This document shows positions 45,444-53,690 of a DNA stretch of 64,000 bases, one piece after another. The translations under genes and the position numbers were made by a program. How positions within the stretch are numbered: position 1 is the first letter of the stretch; each line of letters starts with the position of its first letter. The notes beneath the pieces are model-generated. The model made no database searches. It was not told where the DNA came from and saw only the letters and a program-made list of their open reading frames with translations. The DNA is taken from the NCBI GenBank assembly GCA_021782365.1, contig JAJXVB010000007.1, positions 62,001-126,000 on the forward strand, in the 5' to 3' direction. This DNA is from Pseudomonadota bacterium (lineage in GTDB: Bacteria; Pseudomonadota; Gammaproteobacteria; Burkholderiales; Gallionellaceae).

Positions 45444-47276
45444 ATGAAAAGCAAAACCATCACAGTCGCGCTTGTTGGCGCGATCGCATTTCCTTTCGCA
45501 ACTTTCGCAGACACGCCGGACATGGAGGAGATCGTCGTCACCGCGACGCGCATGCCCCAGGCGATCGACAAGACCATCGCCGACACCACGGTTCTGACGG
45601 AACAGGACATCCAGAATTCAGGAGCGACCGATGTGGAAACGCTGCTGCGCTCCGTTTCCGGAATCGAGATCGCGCAGACCGGGGGACTCGGGTCGCAGTC
45701 CAGCATCTACATGCGCGGCACGAATTCCAACCAGGTACTGGTGCTGCTGGACGGCGTGCGCATCGACTCCGCGACAACGGGCGCGACCGCGCTCGAGCAT
45801 ATCATGCTGGACAACATCGAACGCATCGAGATCGTGCGCGGCAATGCAAGCAGTCTCTACGGTTCGGAGGCGATAGGCGGCGTGATCCAGCTCTTCACCA
45901 AGAAGGGGCGCGGCGCTCCTTCCTTCAATGCAAGCGCGGGAGTGGGCAACGAAGGGACCCGCCATTTGTCCGCAGGATTTTCTGGAGATGTGCAGAGCAC
46001 ATCCTACAGCGTCAATGCGTCGCGCGTGAAAACGGACGGCGTGTCCGCGATGAATCCGCAGATCATGACGAATGCGAATCCCAACAACAACGGCTATGAC
46101 AACACGACGCTGGATGCGCAAATCAGGCACGAGATCGATGCTGACCATGCGCTGACGGCTTCGGTCTACAGCACGCGGGCCAATACCTCGTTCGACAGCA
46201 ACTATGGGCTGCCGACCGACATCAACAACACGATAGAGAATCTCGACAAGTATTCGCTTTCATCGGACGACCAGTTGAGCAGCATCTGGCACAGCCAGCT
46301 TCGCATCGCTCAGGGCATTGACGACAGCCATACCTATACCAACGGCCTATTGGCATATCGCTTCGAAACGCGCGACAACCAGGCTGCATGGCAGAACAAC
46401 TTCAGGATATCCGAAGGCCAGAGGCTGAGCCTCTCGATGGAGAACCTGAATCAGGCGGTGATCTCGACCACTTCCTATACCCAGACGAGCCGCAACGTGA
46501 ACAGCTTCCTCGGGAGCTATGTCGGCGAATACGGGGCGCATCAGGTGCAGCTCAACATGAGGCAGGACAGGTATTCTGATTTCGGCATCGCGAACACGGG
46601 GCTTTTGGGATATGGACTCTCACTTGCGAAGGACTGGCGCGCGACCCTGAGTGTGGGAAGCGCCTTCAAGGCGCCGACATTCAACGATCTCTTCTATCCC
46701 GGCTACTCCAATCCCAATCTGCTGCCTGAGCGTTCTGTGAACAGGGAGGCGGGGCTGCACTATGCATCCAACGGCCAGCGCGTGGACATCGTCTATTTCG
46801 ACAACCGCATCCACGACCTGATCGAATTCAATGCGCTGACCTATATCCCCTATAACGTGGGCCTTGCGCAAATCAAGGGGCAGGAGCTGATGTATGCGGG
46901 GGACTTCGGTCAGACGCATCTCAATGCCAACGCGACCTTTCAGAATCCGCTGGACGAGACGACCGGGATGCAGCTCGTGAGACGGGCCAGATATTTCGGC
47001 AATCTCGGCGTATCGCGCGACTTCGATGCGTTGAACCTCGGGGCGCAGATCCGCTACAGCGGCGCCCGCCAGGACGTGAACTTCAACACTTATCCCTATT
47101 CCACGGTGACCCTGCCTGCCTATCAGCTGTTGAATCTGACAGGGCGCTATCGCATAGACAAGCATCTGGATGCGGTGGGCAGCATAGGCAATGTGTTCAA
47201 CCGGAATTATTCCGAGGTGTATGGATACAACACGCCTGGGCGCACGCTCTTCGTGGGCCTCAACTATAGGCAGTGA
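45444..47276 (+). CDS. btuB: TonB-dependent vitamin B12 receptor BtuB
   Basis: 610-aa outer-membrane transporter from the ATG at 45444. Signal peptide (MKSKTITVALVGAIAFPFATFA), TonB box region MEEIVVTATR, plug domain with VETLLRSVSGIEIAQTGG and SIYMRGTNSNQVLVLLDGVRI, then a 22-strand barrel ending in GRTLFVGLNYRQ. The C-terminal residue is Gln rather than the usual Phe. Controlled by the cobalamin riboswitch. The stop is 59 bases before an uncharacterised membrane-protein gene that leads to cobO. Confidence 0.95.
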   Translation: MKSKTITVALVGAIAFPFATFADTPDMEEIVVTATRMPQAIDKTIADTTVLTEQDIQNSGATDVETLLRSVSGIEIAQTGGLGSQSSIYMRGTNSNQVLVLLDGVRIDSATTGATALEHIMLDNIERIEIVRGNASSLYGSEAIGGVIQLFTKKGRGAPSFNASAGVGNEGTRHLSAGFSGDVQSTSYSVNASRVKTDGVSAMNPQIMTNANPNNNGYDNTTLDAQIRHEIDADHALTASVYSTRANTSFDSNYGLPTDINNTIENLDKYSLSSDDQLSSIWHSQLRIAQGIDDSHTYTNGLLAYRFETRDNQAAWQNNFRISEGQRLSLSMENLNQAVISTTSYTQTSRNVNSFLGSYVGEYGAHQVQLNMRQDRYSDFGIANTGLLGYGLSLAKDWRATLSVGSAFKAPTFNDLFYPGYSNPNLLPERSVNREAGLHYASNGQRVDIVYFDNRIHDLIEFNALTYIPYNVGLAQIKGQELMYAGDFGQTHLNANATFQNPLDETTGMQLVRRARYFGNLGVSRDFDALNLGAQIRYSGARQDVNFNTYPYSTVTLPAYQLLNLTGRYRIDKHLDAVGSIGNVFNRNYSEVYGYNTPGRTLFVGLNYRQ

Positions 47277-47335
47277 TTGCGATGAAAACGCGCGCTGTGG
47301 TATGGTGCGCGTGTAAACTTTTGGGATCAAATGAC

Positions 47336-47866
47336 ATGATGAACAAGATGAAGAACCTATTTCCCGCGATGGCGCTTGCAGCGCTGATGGCCGCAACCCG
47401 CATCCACCAGTTTTCGGTGCCCGATGCATCCCTTGCAGTATTCCTGATGGCGGGCTTTCTGGTGCAGAACCGTCTTTTCTTCGGTGCGCTGCTGATGGAG
47501 GCGGGCCTGCTCGATTACTTCGCGATCGCGCACATGGGCGTTTCGGATTATTGCTTCACGCCTGCATACTGGTTCCTGATTCCGACCTATGCGGTGCTCT
47601 GGTATGCGGGGCGCAGCGCCAAGGCGCATCGAGAGAAGCCCTGGCTGATGGCAGCGACCTCTTTGATTGCGGTGAGCGTTGCATTCCTCATTTCCAATTT
47701 TTCCTTCTATCTCTTTTCCGGAAATTTCGCCGGCATGAGTGCTGTGGCATACGCGTTGCGCATAACACCCTATTATCTTCCCTATGTCTCGAGCGCGGCG
47801 ATCTATCTGATCCCCGCCTTCGTCCTGCAGTTCGCGCGCGGAGCCGTTTCGACCCGGCATGCCTGA
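47336..47866 (+). CDS. Integral membrane protein in the B12 regulon, function unassigned
   Basis: 176 aa with five or six hydrophobic helices (FPAMALAALMAATRIH, ASLAVFLMAGFLVQNRLFFGALLMEAGLLDYFAI, PAYWFLIPTYAVLWYAG, AATSLIAVSVAFLISNFSFYLF, YVSSAAIYLIPAFVLQFA). Size and topology resemble ECF-transporter S components or other small B12/cobalt-linked membrane proteins, but I cannot name a family. It lies between btuB and cobO behind a cobalamin riboswitch and overlaps cobO by 8 bases. This points to uptake of cobalamin, its precursors, cobalt or dimethylbenzimidazole. ATG 47336 chosen; ATG 47339 is equally possible. Confidence 0.7.
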   Translation: MMNKMKNLFPAMALAALMAATRIHQFSVPDASLAVFLMAGFLVQNRLFFGALLMEAGLLDYFAIAHMGVSDYCFTPAYWFLIPTYAVLWYAGRSAKAHREKPWLMAATSLIAVSVAFLISNFSFYLFSGNFAGMSAVAYALRITPYYLPYVSSAAIYLIPAFVLQFARGAVSTRHA

Positions 47867-48452
47867 CAAGAGTCACAGCCAGCGCATGGCGAGAAAGAAG
47901 GCCGTGGTTGACGCGGCGATCGCCAAAGCGGATCGTGACAAGGGGCTGATCCTGGTCCTGACCGGAAACGGCAAGGGAAAGTCCAGTTCCGCATTCGGCA
48001 TGGTCGCGAGGAGCCTGGGCTATGGCTACAAGGTCGGGGTCGCGCAGTTTCTGAAATCCCGCCGCGACACGGGAGAGGAAAAATTCCTCGGCAGTCAGCC
48101 TGGCGTGGCATGGCATGTTCTGGGGGATGGCTTCACCTGGGATACGCAGGATCGCGATGCGGACATCGCGACGGCAAGACGGGGCTGGCAGGTCGCAAGG
48201 CAGATGCTGAAGGACGAGTCGCTGCACCTCGTGGTCCTGGATGAGCTGACCTACCTTCTGAATTACGGCTATCTCGACGAGAGGGAGGTGTGTGCCGATC
48301 TGGCCGAGCGCCCTCTCTCGCAGCATGTGGTGATCACGGGGCGCGCAGCCCCGCAGTGCCTGATCGACATGGCCGACACGGTGAGCGAGATCAGGGACAT
48401 CAAGCACGCCTTCCGTTCGGGAATACGCGCCCAGCCCGGCATAGACCTCTAG
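47859..48452 (+). CDS. cobO: Cob(I)yrinic acid a,c-diamide adenosyltransferase (CobO/BtuR)
   Basis: 197-aa corrinoid adenosyltransferase that transfers the 5'-deoxyadenosyl group of ATP to cob(I)alamin precursors. P-loop LTGNGKGKSSSAFGMVAR, VVLDELTYLLNYGYL and TGRAAPQCLIDMADTVSE are the family motifs. Positioned after btuB and the membrane protein: an uptake-and-activation set under one riboswitch. The stop region overlaps the convergent rhodanese gene by 4 bases. Confidence 0.96.
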   Translation: MPDKSHSQRMARKKAVVDAAIAKADRDKGLILVLTGNGKGKSSSAFGMVARSLGYGYKVGVAQFLKSRRDTGEEKFLGSQPGVAWHVLGDGFTWDTQDRDADIATARRGWQVARQMLKDESLHLVVLDELTYLLNYGYLDEREVCADLAERPLSQHVVITGRAAPQCLIDMADTVSEIRDIKHAFRSGIRAQPGIDL

Positions 48453-48775
48453 GAGGGTGGGACCGCTGGCAGGCCGCTCTGCACCCAGCCTATCATTCCG
48501 CCTCTCAGGTTGTATACGTTCGAGAAACCCTGCTGCTGGAGAAACATGCAGGCCTGTGCGGAACGGGCGCCGCTCCTGCAGATGATGACCAGCTTCTCGT
48601 CGTTGGAGAGTTCGCTGACCCTGGCGGGCAGCGTGTGCAAGGGTAGGGGCTCGGCGCCCGGCACCGTGCCCATCGCGATCTCCTGCATCTGTCGAACGTC
48701 GATCACGCGCAGCTTGTGGCTTTCGTCTCTCACCCATTGCGCGAGTTCGGGCGATTCTATTTCCTTGATTTGCAT
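48449..48775 (-). CDS. Single-domain rhodanese-like protein
   Basis: 108-aa cytosolic rhodanese from the ATG at 48775, which has GGAGGA upstream; the track start is 13 codons further. The active-site loop is CRSGARS in LVIICRSGARSAQACMFL, with the cysteine that carries persulfide. LRVIDVRQMQEIAMGTVPGAEPLPL is the CH2A-like region. It probably moves sulfane sulfur or has a thiosulfate/GSSH role; the substrate is unknown. Convergent with cobO. Confidence 0.9.
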   Translation of the reverse strand: MQIKEIESPELAQWVRDESHKLRVIDVRQMQEIAMGTVPGAEPLPLHTLPARVSELSNDEKLVIICRSGARSAQACMFLQQQGFSNVYNLRGGMIGWVQSGLPAVPPS

Positions 48776-48845
48776 AACGGGTCCTCCTTGAAGTTGAATT
48801 TCAAATGTTAGCATAGACTAATATAGTGGCAAACAGTTCATTTGA

Positions 48846-48863
48846 GCAGCCTTCGAAGGCTGC
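48846..48863. repeat. 18-bp perfect palindrome upstream of msbA
   Basis: GCAGCCTTCGAAGGCTGC is fully self-complementary. It lies 44 bases before the msbA ATG in the gap between divergent rhodanese and msbA genes; it could be an operator or an mRNA hairpin. No T-run follows. Confidence 0.6.
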
Positions 48864-48906
48864 CGATTCGGGCGGTCAGCATGCTTTTCTGCTAAAGTGT
48901 CGGCCT

Positions 48907-50664
48907 ATGACCAACACCCAGCTTTACCTGCGCCTGCTGTCCTACGTCAGAGCCTATTGGCGCGTTTTCGCCGCATCCGTCCTCGGTACGGCGGTCTCCG
49001 CGGCGACCGAACCGCTGCTTCCCGCGCTGTTAAAACCCATGCTGGACGGCACGTTCGTTCAGAAGGACGACTTCGTGATCCGCTGGGCCCCGCTCATCAT
49101 CGTGCTGATCTTCTTCGTGCGCGGCATCGCCGGATTCGTCGCGACCTATTCGATCAACTGGGTTGGAAACAAGGTCGTGATGGACTTAAGAGGCGAGATG
49201 TTCAGGAAGCTTTTGACCCTGCCGGCCCATTACTACGACAACCATGCGACAGGAAACCTGATCTCCAAGCTCACTTATGACGTCACCCAGGTGACCGCGG
49301 CCGCGACCAGCGTGGTCACGGTCAGCATCAGGGATTCCATCATCATCGTGGGGCTCATGGGATGGCTGCTCTATCTGAACTGGAAGCTCACGCTGCTGTC
49401 CCTGATCGTGACGCCTCTGGTCGCGCTCGTGATCTACACGATCAACAGAAGGCTGCGCAATGCGAGCCGGGACTCGCAGCGCGCGATGGGAAACCTGACC
49501 CAGGTGATCGAGGAGAGCGTGAGCGCGCACAAGGTGGTCAAGCTCTTCGGCGGGCAGAACTACGAGGAGCAGCGCTTCACGAATGAGACAAACTGGATGA
49601 GGCGCTACATGATGAAGCAGGCGGCGGCCGCTGCGGCCAACGTGCCGCTGGTGCAGCTGGTCGCGGCTTTCGCGCTCGCGATCATCATCTATCTTGCGAC
49701 CTCCCAGGCAAAGACCGATGCAACAAGCGTCGGAGGATTCCTCTCTTTCGTCGCCGCGATGCTGATGCTGACCGCACCGATCAAACGCTTAACCAGCGTC
49801 AGTGAATTCATGCAGCGCGGGCTCGCCGCTGCCGAAAGCGTGTTCGATCTCGTGGACACGGAAAGCGAACAGGATAGCGGCAAGCGTACCATCACGCGCG
49901 CAAGGGGAGATCTGAGCTTCGAGCATCTGGATTTTGCGTATCAGAGCGAGGATGCGCCGCGCCTTGCCCTGCACGATATCTGCCTCGATGTGCCCGCAGG
50001 GCAGACCGTGGCGCTGGTCGGCGCATCGGGAAGCGGCAAGAGCACGCTCGCCAATCTCGTCCCGCGCTTCTACATTCCTTCGGGCGGCCGCATCCTGCTC
50101 GACGGGACAGACATAAACGAACTCAGTTTGAAGAGCCTGCGCGAAAACATCGCCCTGGTGAGCCAGGAAGTGGTGCTGTTCAACGACACTGTGAAAGCCA
50201 ACATCGCCTACGGCCAGGAACGCGAGGTGAAGGAAGACGAGATCATCGCGGCGGCGACCGCTGCTCATGCGATGGAATTCATACGCGAATGGCCAGAGGG
50301 GCTGAACACGCTGGTAGGCGAGCGCGGAGTCAAGCTCTCGGGAGGCCAGAGGCAGCGTATCGCGATCGCGCGCGCGATCCTGAAGGATGCGCCCGTGCTG
50401 ATCCTGGACGAGGCGACATCGGCTCTCGATACCGAGTCCGAGCGCCATGTCCAGGCCGCGCTTGAAACGCTGATGAAGAACCGCACAACGCTCGTCATCG
50501 CGCACAGGCTCTCGACGATAGAGAAGGCCGATCGCATCGTGGTGATGCAGAAGGGGCGCATCATGGAGACAGGCACGCATGAAGAGCTGCTCGAGAAAAA
50601 AGGCATCTACGCACAGCTTCTGCAGTTTTCCGAAGGCGCAAATCCACAAGAAATACAAGGTTGA
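48907..50664 (+). CDS. msbA: Lipid A export ATP-binding/permease protein MsbA
   Basis: 585-aa half-transporter that flips lipid A-core across the inner membrane. The N-terminal membrane domain (about residues 20-310) has six helices (for example RVFAASVLGTAVSAATEPLLPALL, WAPLIIVLIFFVRGIAGFVATYS). The C-terminal nucleotide-binding domain has Walker A GASGSGKST, signature LSGGQRQRIAIARA and Walker B VLILDEATSALD, with the switch His in IAHRLST. Start at 48907 chosen because the upstream 27 codons of the track ORF (through the palindrome) look non-coding; no strong ribosome site is visible. Confidence 0.95.
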   Translation: MTNTQLYLRLLSYVRAYWRVFAASVLGTAVSAATEPLLPALLKPMLDGTFVQKDDFVIRWAPLIIVLIFFVRGIAGFVATYSINWVGNKVVMDLRGEMFRKLLTLPAHYYDNHATGNLISKLTYDVTQVTAAATSVVTVSIRDSIIIVGLMGWLLYLNWKLTLLSLIVTPLVALVIYTINRRLRNASRDSQRAMGNLTQVIEESVSAHKVVKLFGGQNYEEQRFTNETNWMRRYMMKQAAAAAANVPLVQLVAAFALAIIIYLATSQAKTDATSVGGFLSFVAAMLMLTAPIKRLTSVSEFMQRGLAAAESVFDLVDTESEQDSGKRTITRARGDLSFEHLDFAYQSEDAPRLALHDICLDVPAGQTVALVGASGSGKSTLANLVPRFYIPSGGRILLDGTDINELSLKSLRENIALVSQEVVLFNDTVKANIAYGQEREVKEDEIIAAATAAHAMEFIREWPEGLNTLVGERGVKLSGGQRQRIAIARAILKDAPVLILDEATSALDTESERHVQAALETLMKNRTTLVIAHRLSTIEKADRIVVMQKGRIMETGTHEELLEKKGIYAQLLQFSEGANPQEIQG

Positions 50665-50689
50665 CGCGAAGAGGCGAATGGCCTAAATT
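50661..50689 (+). promoter_or_regulatory. Sigma70-type promoter of the peroxiredoxin gene
   Basis: TTGACG, 17 bases, TAAATT: near-consensus hexamers with ideal spacing, overlapping the msbA stop and placing the start site around 50696, 26 bases before the ATG. Confidence 0.7.
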
Positions 50690-50721
50690 GCGTCACCCAA
50701 TTTCAACCTTAGGAGATCGAC

Positions 50722-51327
50722 ATGGCAGTTCTTGTAGGAAAACCGGCACCGGATTTCACCGCCGTCGCGGTGATGGGCAACAATGAGATCAACGAATCGT
50801 TCAATCTGAAGAAGCATATCGCGGGCAAGGCCGCGGTGATTTTCTTCTATCCGCTCGATTTCACCTTCGTCTGCCCTTCCGAGCTGATCGCGTTCGATCA
50901 TCGCCTGAACGAATTCAAGAACCGCGGCGTCGAAGTCATCGGCGTCTCCATCGATTCCCAGTTCACTCACCTCGCATGGAAGAACACACCGGTGAACAAC
51001 GGCGGCATCGGCAAGGTAGGCTATCCCCTGGTCGCAGACATCAAGCACGAAATCTGCAAGGCCTATGACGTCGAGCTCGAGGGCGCAGGCGTTGCGCTGC
51101 GCGGCTCTTTCCTGATAGACAAGAACGGCGTGGTGCGCCATCAGGTCGTGAACGACCTGCCTCTGGGCCGCGACATCGACGAGATGCTGCGCATGGTCGA
51201 TGCGCTTCAGTTCCACGAGGTGCACGGTGAAGTCTGCCCAGCCGGCTGGAACAAGGGCAAGGCCGGCATGAACGCATCCACTGAGGGCGTTGCGAAGTAT
51301 CTGGCCGATCACGCCAAGGAACTGTAA
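50722..51327 (+). CDS. Typical 2-Cys peroxiredoxin (AhpC/Prx1 type)
   Basis: 201 aa. The peroxidatic cysteine is in DFTFVCPSEL, and the resolving cysteine is in HGEVCPAGWNKGKAGM, the long Prx1-type tail. It reduces hydrogen peroxide and alkyl hydroperoxides; no ahpF is adjacent, so thioredoxin or another reductase is the likely donor. GGAGAT lies 8 bases upstream of the ATG. It has its own promoter and a strong terminator, i.e. a monocistronic unit. Confidence 0.96.
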   Translation: MAVLVGKPAPDFTAVAVMGNNEINESFNLKKHIAGKAAVIFFYPLDFTFVCPSELIAFDHRLNEFKNRGVEVIGVSIDSQFTHLAWKNTPVNNGGIGKVGYPLVADIKHEICKAYDVELEGAGVALRGSFLIDKNGVVRHQVVNDLPLGRDIDEMLRMVDALQFHEVHGEVCPAGWNKGKAGMNASTEGVAKYLADHAKEL

Positions 51328-51347
51328 GTCGGTTGACTTCATGGCAT

Positions 51348-51374
51348 GGCCACCTCCGGGTGGCCTTTTTTTTT
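51348..51374 (+). terminator. Rho-independent terminator after the peroxiredoxin gene
   Basis: Stem GGCCACC / GGTGGCC with a 4-nt loop and a run of nine Ts. Confidence 0.93.
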
Positions 51375-51413
51375 GCAGGGCTGTTAAAATCCTTTCATTT
51401 CAATTACGGTTCA

Positions 51414-52913
51414 ATGACTATGCTGTTCTGGTTCGTGATCGCCTACTGGATCGTTTCTGTCGGCATCGGCCTTTATGCCGCGACGCGGGTGCACAACACC
51501 AAGGATTTTGCGATAGCGGGGCGCCATCTTCCGTTCTACATGGTCACCGCGACCGTGTTCGCGACCTGGTTCGGTTCGGAGACCGTGCTGGGAATCCCCG
51601 CGACCTTCCTCAAGGAAGGCCTGCACGGCGTGGTGGCGGATCCTTTCGGCGCGTCCATGTGCCTGATCCTGGTCGGCCTTTTCTTCGCGGCTCCCCTGTA
51701 CCGCATGAACCTTCTGACCATAGGCGACTTCTACAAGAAGAAATACGGAAGAGCCGTGGAAGTGCTGACCACGCTCGCCATCGTCATCTCCTATCTCGGC
51801 TGGGTGGGCGCGCAGATCACGGCGCTCGGCCTCGTTTTCAACGTGGTGTCGGATGGCGCGATCAGCAAGCTCGCGGGCATGTGGATAGGCTCCGGAACCA
51901 TATTGGTATATACGCTTTTCGGCGGCATGTGGGCCGTTGCGATAACCGATTTTCTGCAGATGATCATCATCGTGATCGGCATGCTCTTCATAGGCCATGA
52001 GATTAGCGGACAGGTGGGCGGCGTGGCGACCGTGGTGAACCATGCGGCGGAATCCGGAAAATTCACTTTCTGGCCAAAACCCGATGCGAAGGAAGTCGTA
52101 GGCTTCGTTGCCGCCTGGATGACCATGATGTTCGGATCGATACCGCAGCAGGACGTCTTCCAGCGGGTCCAGTCCTCAAAGACAGTGAACATCGCCGTCT
52201 GGGCGACGGTTCTGGGAGGCGGGCTCTATTTCCTATTCGCCTTCGTGCCGATGTTCCTCGCCTATTCCGCCACGCTGATCGATCCCGCCATGGTGAACGG
52301 TCTGATCGATTCCGATCCCCAGATGATATTGCCCACACTCGTGATGAAGCATGCGCCGCTATTCGCACAGGTGATGTTCTTCGGCGCGCTGCTCTCGGCG
52401 ATCAAGAGCTGCGCCTCCGCAACGCTACTCGCGCCCTCTGTGACCTTCAGCGAAAACATCCTGAAGCCGATGATCGGGCACAGGATCTCGGACCGCAAGC
52501 TGTTGCACCTGATGCGCGTCGTGACGGTGAGCTTCACCGTGCTCGTCACGCTCTATGCGATGAATTCCAAGGCCAGCATCTTCAAGATGGTCGAAAACGC
52601 CTACCAGATCACGCTGGTCGCAGCCTTTATCCCGCTGACTGCCGGCATCTTCTGGAAACGCGCGACCAACCAGGGCGCGCTGTTGTCGATATTCCTGGGA
52701 ATTTCCGTATGGCTTGCCGTGCTGATCGCGGGTTCCGACGATCCCTTCATACCGGCCCAGTTCGCAGGCCTCATCGCGAGCGCGATCGGCATGGCGATCG
52801 GTTCATACATGCCGCGTCTCGTTGCAAATCCTCTGCCGGAGGAGCCGGAGCATGCGCATCTCCACCATCAGGCGGCGAGCCATACCGGCCATGTTGCGGA
52901 TCACCATCGCTGA
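51414..52913 (+). CDS. Sodium:solute symporter family protein (SSS/SLC5)
   Basis: 499-aa permease with about 13 membrane helices from the ATG at 51414. Family hallmarks: [71 protein letters not shown] and [22 protein letters not shown] in the sodium-site helix. Solute unknown (proline, pantothenate, acetate-type relatives). The C-terminus is a histidine-rich cytoplasmic tail ([20 protein letters not shown]), unusual for the family. It ends 5 bases before the Pho box, so read-through into phoB is possible. Confidence 0.9.
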   Translation: MTMLFWFVIAYWIVSVGIGLYAATRVHNTKDFAIAGRHLPFYMVTATVFATWFGSETVLGIPATFLKEGLHGVVADPFGASMCLILVGLFFAAPLYRMNLLTIGDFYKKKYGRAVEVLTTLAIVISYLGWVGAQITALGLVFNVVSDGAISKLAGMWIGSGTILVYTLFGGMWAVAITDFLQMIIIVIGMLFIGHEISGQVGGVATVVNHAAESGKFTFWPKPDAKEVVGFVAAWMTMMFGSIPQQDVFQRVQSSKTVNIAVWATVLGGGLYFLFAFVPMFLAYSATLIDPAMVNGLIDSDPQMILPTLVMKHAPLFAQVMFFGALLSAIKSCASATLLAPSVTFSENILKPMIGHRISDRKLLHLMRVVTVSFTVLVTLYAMNSKASIFKMVENAYQITLVAAFIPLTAGIFWKRATNQGALLSIFLGISVWLAVLIAGSDDPFIPAQFAGLIASAIGMAIGSYMPRLVANPLPEEPEHAHLHHQAASHTGHVADHHR

Positions 52914-52917
52914 AGGG

Positions 52918-52939
52918 CTGTCATCTTCCTGTCATAAAT
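52918..52939 (+). promoter_or_regulatory. Pho box (PhoB operator)
   Basis: CTGTCAT-CTTC-CTGTCAT-AAAT: two exact 7-bp PhoB direct repeats separated by four bases (11-bp period), 37 bases upstream of the phoB start. Predicts phosphate-dependent autoregulation of phoBR. Confidence 0.9.
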
Positions 52940-52975
52940 AATTCATATTCTGGCGGTCCCAAACAAGGAGGAATG

Positions 52976-53671
52976 ATGACAGCGAAGATATTGGTTGTTG
53001 AAGACGAACCGGCGATACAGGAACTCCTGGTATTCAACGTCAATCAGGCGGGCTTCGATGCGCTGAGAGCTGCCGATGCGGAATCCGCATGGGAGCAGAT
53101 AAGGCAGCACCTGCCGGATCTCATTTTGCTCGACTGGATGCTTCCCACCACCAGCGGCATCGTGCTGGCAAGGCAGCTGCGCAGCGAGGAACAGACCAAG
53201 TCCATCCCCATCATCATGCTGACGGCAAGGGGGGACGAGCGCGACAAGGTGCTGGGACTGGAATCGGGTGCGGACGACTACATCACCAAGCCTTTCTCGC
53301 CGCGCGAGCTGATGGCGCGCATACGCGCCGTGATGCGACGCCACATACCGACGCTGTCTGACGACAAGGTGGCCGCAGGGGATCTAGAGCTCTCCCCCGT
53401 CTCGCATCGCGTGTCAGCTCGAGGCAAGCCGGTCGATCTCGGGCCCACTGAATTTCGCCTGTTGCATTTTTTCATGACTCATGCTGAGCGCGTATACAGC
53501 CGCGCACAGCTTCTCGATCAGGTCTGGGGCACCCAGGTATTCGTCGAGGAAAGGACGGTGGACGTCCATATCCGCCGCCTGCGCGCATCTCTCGAGGATA
53601 GTGGACTGGACAACCTGATCCAGACCGTCCGCGGAAGCGGCTATCGATTTTCAACCGTGACGGCCGGATGA
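52976..53671 (+). CDS. phoB: Phosphate-regulon response regulator PhoB
   Basis: 231-aa OmpR-family regulator. Receiver domain with [12 protein letters not shown], phospho-acceptor Asp53 ([13 protein letters not shown]), [31 protein letters not shown]-terminal winged helix (about 130-228) with [30 protein letters not shown] and [19 protein letters not shown] precedes two consecutive ATGs (52973, 52976); I chose the second for spacing. The Pho box upstream and phoR downstream (19 bases) settle the identity. Confidence 0.96.
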   Translation: MTAKILVVEDEPAIQELLVFNVNQAGFDALRAADAESAWEQIRQHLPDLILLDWMLPTTSGIVLARQLRSEEQTKSIPIIMLTARGDERDKVLGLESGADDYITKPFSPRELMARIRAVMRRHIPTLSDDKVAAGDLELSPVSHRVSARGKPVDLGPTEFRLLHFFMTHAERVYSRAQLLDQVWGTQVFVEERTVDVHIRRLRASLEDSGLDNLIQTVRGSGYRFSTVTAG

Positions 53672-53690
53672 TTCCGGATAGAGAGTAAGC

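Noticed and set aside
48826-48906. Upstream 27-codon extension of msbA
   Set aside because: Runs through a palindrome, lacks a ribosome site and does not resemble MsbA N-termini.
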